Positions 46,897 through 55,460 of a DNA stretch of 64,000 nucleotides are shown here, piece by piece. The stretch is from Arenicola marina. Taxonomy: Eukaryota > Annelida > Polychaeta > Arenicolidae. Every line of letters begins with the position of its first letter. The first letter of the stretch is position 1. Under the pieces are notes generated by a model. It saw only the letters and a program-made list of their open reading frames with translations. It searched no databases and was not told the DNA's origin. A program made the position numbers and the translations under genes. The DNA lies in the NCBI GenBank assembly GCA_964019135.1, contig OZ025257.1:20549971-20613970 (forward strand). The letters run 5' to 3'.

Positions 46897-48162
46897 TCAC
46901 AGCCTGTTAGTGACCCCTATCGCCCCGCCCGCGGACGCCCCGGAGTTGTCCGTGGATCGCGTCCGCTTGGATGATCCAGACAGCCAGACCTCTACCTTCT
47001 GGATAATGTCCCCCTTCAGGCGCCGCCGGGGACAACCGCATCCGGAAAACATCCCGTACAGGGTCTTCCGGAGCTGCTTGTTCCGCCATCCGTAGATGAA
47101 TGGATCCAGACAGGGCGCCAGCATCAGGAAGATGATGACGAACTGGTCGGAGAGATCCAGCCAGAAGGGTTCCGGAGAGGGCAATCCCAGGACCACGCGA
47201 GCCACGATTTTCAGCATCAGAGGAATGAACGTTATGTAGAAAATAGCCATCAGCAGAGCAAGCGTCTTGACTACCCGGATGTCGTTTGACGTCATCGCCG
47301 CTTGGGGGCGCTGTTTGGCCTCTTTATTGTCGCCGGATTCCGGGCAGGGGGGCTTACTCGTAACCATGGCAACGCCTTCTTCCCGGGGGTGTTGCTCCCC
47401 GTTGGAAAATTGCTGGACTGTTTTCTTGGAGTGTCGCACTGTGCGAATGATCTTGGCATACAGGCAGGAGGAGACGACTAGGACGACCAGTAAGTGGGCT
47501 CCCATCACGGCGTTATGGTACGGCGACAGGACAACCGACTGCTCGCAGACGTCCCACTCCTTGCCGACGATCTGCGGGGCGGTCAGCGCCGTCAACAGCA
47601 TCGCCGGGTACCCCCACAGGATGCACAGCACGACCCACTTCCGGTGGAAGACCAGCCGAAAGGCCCTTGGAGGCTGCCAGAAGGGGTGCGCGACGGCGAG
47701 GTAGCGCTCCACGGCGATGGCCTGCGTGGTGAGCACTGTGGCGGTCAGAGCGTACTGTGGGAACATGTAGCTCAGCACGCACACCATCTTGTTCTCCTTG
47801 GCTACGAAATAGCCATAGTGCGGTATGATGAACATTGGGATGGCTAGCGCGCCGTTGAACAGGTCGGTTAGAGCTAAATTAATGACCAGTATCGTCATCA
47901 TTTTGTGGCGGTGACGTAACTGCGGATTGATGACGTAAGCAGCGAGAACGATGACGTTAGCCACTGTTGTGATAACGGCGATAACCGCGTTGATGCCGAG
48001 AAACCAGAACAGATTCACTTGTTCTTCTAGCGGAATCGTTCGCGTCGTAGTAACGACTGACGTCGTTTCCATGCTAACATTTACTTGCATGATATCAGTG
48101 GTTTCCATGGGGACGGTGGTATCCATGGGGACGGTAGTATCCATGAAGACGGTGGTTTCCAT
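46897..48162 (-). CDS. Class A (rhodopsin-like) GPCR, paralogue 1, intronless
   Basis: A 421-residue seven-helix plasma-membrane receptor. The N-terminus has four threonine-rich hexamers (METTVF, MDTTVP, MDTTVP, METTDI) and a glycosylation sequon NVS at 28-30. Conserved landmarks are N69 (TM1), LALTD at 96-100 (TM2), C128 and C206 for the TM3-ECL2 disulfide, ERY at 152-154 in place of DRY, W183 (TM4), a basic ICL3, F308 and P314 (TM6) and DPFIY at 353-357 (NPxxY variant). The TM6 CWxP motif is replaced by TFIP, so the toggle tryptophan is phenylalanine. Cysteines 375 and 377 suit palmitoylation. The ligand is unknown. The DPFIYGWRN-KQLRKT tail is reminiscent of adenosine/melanocortin-type receptors, but that is weak. 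Any of several early ATGs could be the start. Paralogue 2 lies 4.3 kb upstream in its own orientation, with homologous flanks. Confidence 0.93.
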   Translation of the reverse strand: METTVFMDTTVPMDTTVPMETTDIMQVNVSMETTSVVTTTRTIPLEEQVNLFWFLGINAVIAVITTVANVIVLAAYVINPQLRHRHKMMTILVINLALTDLFNGALAIPMFIIPHYGYFVAKENKMVCVLSYMFPQYALTATVLTTQAIAVERYLAVAHPFWQPPRAFRLVFHRKWVVLCILWGYPAMLLTALTAPQIVGKEWDVCEQSVVLSPYHNAVMGAHLLVVLVVSSCLYAKIIRTVRHSKKTVQQFSNGEQHPREEGVAMVTSKPPCPESGDNKEAKQRPQAAMTSNDIRVVKTLALLMAIFYITFIPLMLKIVARVVLGLPSPEPFWLDLSDQFVIIFLMLAPCLDPFIYGWRNKQLRKTLYGMFSGCGCPRRRLKGDIIQKVEVWLSGSSKRTRSTDNSGASAGGAIGVTNRL

Positions 48163-49235
48163 GGGGAGGAAATGTCAGCGATGGATATCAATGATACACT
48201 CTCCTTTAGATCTTGGAGGGTCCCTTCTTGTTTCCCGCTATAGCAGCTGTCTGGACGTATTCAGTCTCGGTACTGGAGGTTATATACGAATATGCAGATG
48301 TGATGAGATGATTCAGACATACCATGTAATATATCCGCCAAGCGACAAGCCGGATCCACAAGTCTGAAGTTCCCCCTCGGAGTAGTCATGAATATTCATG
48401 TCGGTGGCGATGTAGATATTGCCACACTCGAGGCAAAAAGACAAAAGCAGGATGCAATCCGACTCGTGTTAGGTGGGGTGGGGTAGTCAATATAGGACGC
48501 CATATGGCAGGACACGACAATATTCTGAGTTGAGGTAGAAAGAAACCTGGACTCCGATGGTAAACCCTATCATGCAAGCATCACAGCACTGTCTATCAGG
48601 TTTTTAATTTTTTGGCTAGCTGCCTAAGTTATTGTTGCTTTAATTTGCGGAGCAATTTTAAAACATACATATATTTAACATATTTAACTGGTTTATGTTT
48701 AACGTATTTAACTTTTTTATATTTAACATATTTAACTGGTTGATAGTTAACAAATTTAACTGGTTTATATTTAACATGTTTAACTGGTTTCTATTTAACA
48801 TGTTTAATTGGTTCATATTTAACATGTTTAACTGATTTATATTTAACATGTTTAACTGTTTTATATTTAACATATTTAACTAGTTTGTATTTAACATATT
48901 TAACTGGTTTATATTTAACATATTTAACTGGTTTACATTTAACATATTTAACTGGTTTATATTTAACATCAAACAAACATAATTTAAGTAGATCCCGCCC
49001 CCCCCCACCCCCGGCAACAATAATAATCAGTCCATAGTTTATCCGGGTGGGACATATACAAAAAAGGGGGTCAGACTTACTCAACAGCACGTGAGGTAAA
49101 CTAATATGTGGCTGTCGAGTTATCGTAGTCGGTCCCGGATTTGCTTTGGATAACCTCGGATAACCCCGGACGTATGTGCTCCACACGTCTGTTCAGTCAG
49201 TGACTGACCTCCAGCAAGTGACGTTCTACCCAGTA
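48163..49235 (-). promoter_or_regulatory. Upstream flank of receptor 1, homologous to 53,667-54,310
   Basis: Blocks such as GTCTGGACGTATTC, ATATCCGCCAAGCGACAAGC, ATATTCATGTCGGTGGCGAT, GCAGGATGCAATCCGACTCG and CAGTCCATAGTTTATCCGGG recur in the same order upstream of receptor 2. This marks the duplicated 5-prime region, presumably including UTR and promoter. No TATA box can be assigned with confidence. Confidence 0.65.
48664..48972. repeat. 24-bp minisatellite TATTTAACATGTTTAACTGG
   Basis: The unit TATTTAACATGTTTAACTGG plus TTTA (24 bp; starts at 48,792, 48,816 and 48,840 show the spacing) is present in about 13 copies. At the equivalent place upstream of receptor 2 (about 54,060-54,085) there is only a single ATATTTAACATAAT unit, so the array expanded after, or was lost from one copy since, the locus duplication. 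Confidence 0.9.
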
Positions 49236-49611
49236 AACATGACCAGTGCTGGCTGACAATACACGGGTGTACACTTTGTCTTACAAGGAAATGGAGCGGC
49301 CGAATCAGAACGAGGCTTGACCCAATTGTGAGTAAACAGTCCGCACGTGTTACATGCAGTAGGCCTGAGCCCGGGGCCTGAGCATGCGTTATCAAAGTTG
49401 TTTATGGCACAACCATACATACAATTTAGTCACAAAGTATTGAAATGTCCCGTTATATATTTATGTCAGATTAGGGAGGCATATGGTCGAAATCGCCAAG
49501 TTATTAGAGACAACATTAGTGGATTGGTGGGAAGGAGGGGGGGGGGGGATCCTTTACGTGAAAAGAATTAAGGGCTCTAGCTGAAACTGGCGATGGGATT
49601 CCAAGAGGCGG
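49236..49611. other. Intergenic, no gene recognised
   Basis: Homology with the receptor-2 flank ends near 49,235. A poly-G run lies at 49,537-49,548. No gene was recognised. Confidence 0.4.
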
Positions 49612-49820
49612 AGCAGGGGCGGATCTAGGAGGTGGGGGGGGGGCACCTTGCACCCCCCCTTCCTTGGGAACCTAAACATACACTGTTAAAGTCGGCTTTT
49701 CCGAGCACCCCCCCCCCCACCCGGTCGCAAGTTTTTCAGATAGCATCCCCCCCTCCCCCGGTCGCAAGTCTTCAGAGAGCACCCCCCCCCCCCTTGGCAA
49801 ATTCCTAGATCCGCTCCTGA
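49612..49820 (-). mobile_element. MITE-like element with CAGGRGCGGATCTAGGA ends
   Basis: The left end CAGGGGCGGATCTAGGA and the complement of the right end CAGGAGCGGATCTAGGA are inverted repeats of about 17 bp. The interior holds ACTGTTAAAGTCGG and two CCCGGTCGCAAGTYTTCAGA modules with C runs, the reverse of those at 7,685-7,800. Flanks AGGCGGAG and AGGAGGGT could be a decayed 8-bp duplication, which would suit a hAT origin. Confidence 0.75.
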
Positions 49821-50805
49821 GGAGGGTCTGCAGAGGTTGAGGAAAGTGACCACCCGATCAGAAGAGCTTTTTCTTCGAATTGCCCCACCCCCGCCTTGAC
49901 TAAATGGTTACCCCAAACCCCCTTGACGAAATCGTCATCGGCCGTCACCCTCCCGCCCCTCCCCCCTCCCGTCCATGACGAAGTCCTGGACCATGCAGGG
50001 CCTGTACCGCTTTGGAGGCAACAAAGCTGTCTGCTGAAGGCGGGGGTTGTAATTAGGCCTTTTACACTATGTATTGTAACTTTCATGTCTCTTTCAATCT
50101 CAGCTTAGATATTTTTGTTATACGTGAAAGTTGCATTTATCGTTATAGATAAAGAGACGTTGACTTATATCTACATCTAACATACCAGATGCGTAGAAAT
50201 TCATACCAATATTAGTATCTTATACTATGACTAAAATATATCTATAATAACTGATGAAGTCAAAAATATGAATAAAATAATATACCCGTAAAGTTGGTCA
50301 AGAAATAAATGTATTAATGAAATAAATTAATATGAATTTAATAATGACCTAAATATATATATTTATATAATGAAGCAATATACTTGGCAGCTAGTTCATC
50401 AAATGGGCGAGCATTAGGCCTTAGGCCAGGATAGATAATGTATTAATGGGAGAGAGTATAAATGATTCCAACGTCATATTTGGTCCAGATTAGGAGTACT
50501 TTCCTTCATCGGGATCACTGGGATTGCTCTGCCCATTTCCCTTGTCTTTACTCTAACCTTTGGGCATGGTGACAATTAAGACCAGTATATCTAAAGTGAA
50601 CAATAAAATAATTGCATAAGAAGTTTGGCTATCAATATGTGTACTTGGCTAGATCTCCTTGCAAAATAGCTTTCACATTACAACATTAATTTGCTCTATG
50701 TAAAGTAGCTATCAGTGTATACAGGTGTTTAATATTGGAATGCCTTTGACAGCTTGCAAAGTCAGCGATGCTGAGGGTCTCTTACACTCCTTGTCATGCG
50801 GCGAT
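49821..50805. other. Intergenic, AT-rich, no gene recognised
   Basis: AT-rich from about 50,150 (many ATATAT and TTAATGAA words). No coding signal was seen. Confidence 0.45.
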
Positions 50806-50915
50806 ATATGAATAGCTTCGCAGCGATATATATATAGCTTCGCGGCGATATATATATAGCTTCGCGGCGATATATATATATAGCTTCGCGGCGATATATA
50901 TATAGCTTCGCGAGA
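50806..50915. repeat. 22-bp tandem repeat GCGATATATATATAGCTTCGCG
   Basis: About five copies of a 22-24-bp unit reading GCGATATATATATAGCTTCG then CG. The unit has CG-rich, partly self-complementary ends around an alternating AT core. Confidence 0.9.
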
Positions 50916-51926
50916 CTGTTACCTGAGTGGGTCCAGAGGGTGGCCGAGGCTAATACTGCTTTTATAACTCCAAATCAGAGCTTACAAATAGATATATGGC
51001 TGTATATCTGTTCTGAAACCATTGGCAAAACATTTTAAACACTAATTGTTCAAATAATGCAAAAGTAAGTCGCCTTAAACTGGTTCACATGCAGAAACAC
51101 TTCGAAGCACACTCACTTCAAGCTGACGGTCAATGGCACACGTGCTCTTGTTTACTCACCATTTAAAGTAGGTCAAAATGGCCGCGAAAGTGTAAACTCG
51201 TGTATGACCTGGAGGCGGCAACGCCGGCAAGTGTGAGCCGGCGCTACCCACGTCGGGCCAGCGTATGAACAGTCACGTGTCGCCAACCACTCATGTGCTG
51301 GGCTGATGACGGGCGAGTGACGGCAAGCACGTGCACGTGAAGCAGAATATGACTATAACACAAATTGGCGCTGTAATGGTTTAGGGAGCGCTTGGCTAAT
51401 CTCCAGATAGTAAGTGCATCAAGCTGAACGTTTGACATCCTCGAGATTTAAAATTGCGTTAGTTTTATTCGATCTGAGGGATATATGAAAATTTGGTCTG
51501 ACAATGCGCCGCTGCCGACACTTTTTGAATTTCGTTTAAAGTTGAAGTAAATCTGACTGTTCGTTGCGCTTCACTTTAGACGCCATCTTGTTACTTTATA
51601 CTCGTAATGTGACAGTTCGGTGTGTTTATGTTTTATTGATTTGAAGACAGACTGTCACTGACATTATCTGTGACTCTAATTGCTTAATGTAATGTCATAA
51701 TCTGATAGCGTACTTCACTTTAGTGATAATGTTAATGGTCTCGGAACTTTGAATCGAATTGTCACACAGCCGGGATTGAAAAGTGGCAGAGACAGTGAGA
51801 CAGACGGGCAGCAAGAGTCTCAGTTTCTGACTATGGTCTCTAATCCTTTAGGGGCATTATGTAGGCTACTCCATTTAGGCTGCAGCAATGACGCAGTACT
51901 TTGAACAGACACCTGTGAAGTACCTA
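50916..51926. other. Intergenic, no gene recognised
   Basis: Unique-looking sequence with no supported gene or repeat. Confidence 0.4.
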
Positions 51927-51994
51927 TATTTGTATTCCTTTTCACCTAATAATATTTCTTTACTTCTAGGATATTACGTAATTTCGTAACCAAT
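51927..51994 (+). repeat. 68-bp direct repeat, copy 2
   Basis: The partner of 45,139-45,206 with about three substitutions. It retains the splice-acceptor-like TTTCTTTACTTCTAG|G and the downstream ATTACGTAATTTCGTAACCA. Confidence 0.7.
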
Positions 51995-52179
51995 TATTCA
52001 AGGGAAACAGGCAGATTTACATTCATATATAAACTTTCTCTGTTATCACCTACTTCCGCAATGCATTTTGCCACTCGTTCGCCAGGGCGGCGCTGTGCAA
52101 ATTGATAGAGAAAATGCGCCGCGCATTTCTACAAATTAGTGCCGGGACCCAGCCTAAGCATAATAACACAGCGTATCAG

Positions 52180-52396
52180 ATGATGAAAAGAAAGAGTTCA
52201 GTCACAATTATAACTTTTTTGAATGGGTACACTATGTTTTTTGCTGTATTCAATACACAGAGCTCGCTATTTTTATGTTTTATTCTTGAACATTATAATA
52301 TTGCAAGAAATTACAGCTGATTTGACCGTTTTTCAAGAATCTTAAAAGCGGAAAAAGCGGAGCTTGCGTAGCGTCACCGGGCGGGGAACTTGATCC
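52180..52396 (-). repeat. Dispersed repeat, copy B (inverted relative to 41,297-41,520)
   Basis: The reverse complement matches 41,297-41,520 along its length. Its edge lies about 22 bases from the stop codon of receptor 2, so it must supply most of that gene's 3-prime UTR. It includes a minus-strand AATAAA (TTTATT near 52,279) that could act as poly(A) signal. Confidence 0.8.
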
Positions 52397-52418
52397 GGGT
52401 CCTGGGCCGGGTCTCTGC

Positions 52419-53666
52419 TCACAGCCTGCTAGTCGCCCCTATCCCCATGCCAGCGGACGTCCCGGATTTCGTCCTCTTCGATGATCCGGACGACGATACA
52501 TCTATTTTCTGGATTACGTCCCCGTTCGATCCAAACCTCAGCCGCCGCCGCGGACAACCGCATCCGGAGAACATCTCGTACAGGGTTTTCCGGAGCTGTA
52601 CGTTACGCCATCCGTAGATGAATGGATCCAGACAGGGCGCAAGCATCGCGAAGATGATGACGAACTGATCAAAGATATTCAGCCAGAAGGGTTCCGGAGA
52701 GGGTAATCCCAGAACCACGCGCGCCACGAGCTTCAGCGTTGCAGGAATGAACGTCATGTAGAAAATAGCCATCAGTAGAGCAAGCGTCTTTACTACCCGG
52801 ATGTCGTGTGACGTCATCGCCGCTTGGAGGCGCTGATTGGTCTCTTTTTTGGCGCCGGATTCTGGGCAGTGGGAGCGACTCGTCACCAGGACAACGCCTT
52901 CTTCCTGGGGGTGCTTTTCTTCGTTGGAGAGTTGCTGGACCGTTTTCTTGGAGTGTCGCACTGTGCGAATGATCTTGGCATACAGGCAGGAGGAGACGAC
53001 CAGGACGACCAGTAAGTGGATTACAATCACGACGTTGTGGTAGGGCGACAGGACGACCGAATGCTCGCAGACGTTCCACTCCTTGCCGACGGTCTGCGGG
53101 GCGGTCAGGGCCGTCAACAGCATCGCCGGGTACCCCCACAGGATGCCCAGCACGACCCACTTCCGGTGGAAGACCAGCCGAAAGGCCCGTGGAGGCTTCC
53201 AGAAGGGGTGCGCGATGGCGACGTAGCGCTCCACAGCGATGGCTTGCGTGATGAGGACCGTGACGGCCAGGGCGTACTGGGGGAATATGTAGCTCAGCAC
53301 GCACAAGATCTTGTTCTTCTGGGCCACGAAGTAGCCGTACTGCGGGATGATGAACAAAGGGGTCGCTAGCACGCCGCTGAACAGGTCGGTTAAAGCTAAG
53401 TTAATGACTAGCATCGTCATCATCTTGTGGCGGTGGCGTAACTGCGGATTGATGACGTAAGCAGCGAGAACGATGACGTTAGCCACTGTTGTGATAACGG
53501 CGATAACCGCGTTGATGCCGAGAAACCAGAACAGATTCACTTGTTCTTCTAGCGGAATCGTTCGCGTCGTAGTAACGAATGACGTCGTTTCCATGCTAAC
53601 ATTTACTTGCGTGATATCAGTGGTTTCCATGGGAACGGTGGTATCCATGACGACGGTGGTTGTCAT
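52419..53666 (-). CDS. Class A (rhodopsin-like) GPCR, paralogue 2, intronless
   Basis: A 415-residue seven-helix receptor, closely similar to the one at 46,897-48,162 over its whole length. The N-terminus has three rather than four threonine-rich hexamers (MTTTVV, MDTTVP, METTDI), the NVS sequon at 22-24 and an identical TRTIPLEEQVNLFWFLGIN entry into TM1. It keeps LALTD, ERY, the paired extracellular cysteines, TFIP in TM6 and DPFIYGWRN in TM7. The C-tail carries an extra RFGSNG after GCGCPRRR and a shorter serine/threonine end. Substitutions concentrate in the extracellular loops, ICL3 and the tail, consistent with functional constraint on the helices. The ligand is unknown. The frame is intact, so both copies are likely active genes. 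Confidence 0.93.
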   Translation of the reverse strand: MTTTVVMDTTVPMETTDITQVNVSMETTSFVTTTRTIPLEEQVNLFWFLGINAVIAVITTVANVIVLAAYVINPQLRHRHKMMTMLVINLALTDLFSGVLATPLFIIPQYGYFVAQKNKILCVLSYIFPQYALAVTVLITQAIAVERYVAIAHPFWKPPRAFRLVFHRKWVVLGILWGYPAMLLTALTAPQTVGKEWNVCEHSVVLSPYHNVVIVIHLLVVLVVSSCLYAKIIRTVRHSKKTVQQLSNEEKHPQEEGVVLVTSRSHCPESGAKKETNQRLQAAMTSHDIRVVKTLALLMAIFYMTFIPATLKLVARVVLGLPSPEPFWLNIFDQFVIIFAMLAPCLDPFIYGWRNVQLRKTLYEMFSGCGCPRRRLRFGSNGDVIQKIDVSSSGSSKRTKSGTSAGMGIGATSRL

Positions 53667-54310
53667 GGGGAGTAAAGATCAACGATGGAGATCAATGATC
53701 TCCTTGTGGAGTTCCTTTTTGTCGGCCCCTGTAGCAGTTGTCTGGACGTATTCGAACGTATCATGTACTATATCCGCCAAGCGACAAGCCGGACTCACAC
53801 GTCTGCAGTTTCCCCTCGGAGCAATCCTAGATATTCATGTCGGTGGCGATGTAGAAATTGCGGTATTAGAAGAAAAAAAAGGCAGGATGCAATCCGACTC
53901 GTGTTAGGTGGGATCGGGTAGTCAATACAGGACGCCATATGGCAGGACATGACAATATTCTGGGTTGAGGTAGAAAGGAACCTGAACGCCGATGGTAAAC
54001 CCTATCATGCTAGCATCACAGCACTATCTATCACGTTTGCTTTAAAATACGGAACAATTTTAAAACATTTATATTTAACATAATAATTTAAGTAGCCCCC
54101 CCTGCAACACCTAATGATCAGTCCATAGTTTATCCGGGTGGGACATGAAAAAAAGAGCACCAGCCTCAACAACACATGACGTGAAAAACAATATGTCACT
54201 GTCAAATTTATCGTAAGCAGTCACTCGGGGATAACCCCGGACGTGTGTGCGCCACTCGTCTTGTCAGTCAGTGACTGGTGAACTCAGTTGCCTCCAGCAA
54301 GTGACGTTCG
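53667..54310 (-). promoter_or_regulatory. Upstream flank of receptor 2, homologous to 48,163-49,235
   Basis: The shorter counterpart of the receptor-1 flank, with the same ordered blocks through CAGTCAGTGACTG and CCTCCAGCAAGTGACGTTC at 54,264-54,309. It lacks the 24-bp minisatellite expansion. Confidence 0.65.
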
Positions 54311-55259
54311 AACTATATAGCACCAGTAGCCTATGCGTTAATAAAATATACTTTAAATCGCCAGATATAGTAGAATCGCCGTTGCGTCTGCATGCGGTGA
54401 GCAATAGGGCTGTACAGTCACTACGGGATCTTATCGAGACCCCGCGAGACAGGGAAACTTATGCTCTGTGTCAATGCCTAGCATCAACAGCCTGTACGTG
54501 CTGCCTACCTTCCGGTTGTTTGCCTTCACTCGCTTCACACACAAAATCGGCTAAAGCTGTCCTTGGATGCACAACTAACCACTGAAGTTCTGCGCATATC
54601 AGAATTAGAACCATCCGAGAAGATTTATGTAATATATGAGCGATTAGACAGTTGATAAACCAGAATGTGGTTGTCTCATGAGTGACTGTCAGTGTCAGGC
54701 GATCTAATGCACGACTTCGCAATTATACGCCATCTTGGAAAAATCGAGACTGGCGCAAAGAGTTATGGAAAATATTTTGGTGTTATCTTAACTTTTTCTA
54801 TGGAGATAAATATCATATTTCCACGTCATTGGCAAGGCGTGTATAAAATTAATGAGCATATCTAACTTACATTCAGATTACGTAACTGTTCCGTTACACA
54901 GATGATATTATTTCATGTTTAAATGTCTACAAAATACGTTGTCAGGCGATGACGCCATCTTGACATCTCGCAGAGACCAACATAATACCCAGAATGCATT
55001 GCACATGCAGTGGCGCCTCACGGTGGCAAAATCGGAACTACGATTAGCGAAGTGGTCTATGTGCTGCGCGAGGGTTTTTCATGTCGTATGACGTAATAAT
55101 CATCACGCATGTCTGCGCGCGGTATCTATGGTTACGTAACAACGCTCCTTATATGGAATGACCAGGCGAAGACAATGGGTTTGTCCCAGAAATGCAAACA
55201 TCGACGATTTGCCTCAAAATACAACGCTTTCAACAGTCTCGTCGAATAAACCACATGCA
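54311..55259. other. Intergenic; partial foldback-element end at 54,405
   Basis: TAGGGCTGTACAGTCA at 54,405-54,420 matches the terminal sequence of the 55,260-55,460 foldback element and may be a remnant. No gene was recognised. Confidence 0.4.
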
Positions 55260-55460
55260 TAGGGCTGTACAGTTCTCGCGGGTTCTGTTTCCGGTTTAGA
55301 TCTTTTGGGCGACCAACAAAAAAACACGTGCTCTTAGAACGAGTGCGCATCACGCTGGTGCCTTGCTGCAACTGCGTGACGCGCACTCATTGTAGTCTCA
55401 TTTGTTGGTCTCCAAAAGACCTAAACGGGAAATAGAACCCGCGCGAACTGTACAGCCCTA
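55260..55460. mobile_element. 201-bp foldback element with 60-bp inverted arms, TA ends
   Basis: The left arm (55,260-55,320, starting TAGGGCTGTACAGTTC) and right arm (55,401-55,460) are about 60-bp inverted repeats with a few mismatches. Inside, GAGTGCGCATCACGC and GCGTGACGCGCACTC extend the pairing, so nearly the whole element folds. TA at each extreme would be the target duplication of a Tc1/mariner-type element. There is no transposase, so it is non-autonomous. Confidence 0.82.

Noticed and set aside
47513..47847. Overlapping frames on both strands within receptor 1
   Set aside because: Shadows of the GC-rich GPCR coding sequence; the same shadows appear in receptor 2.
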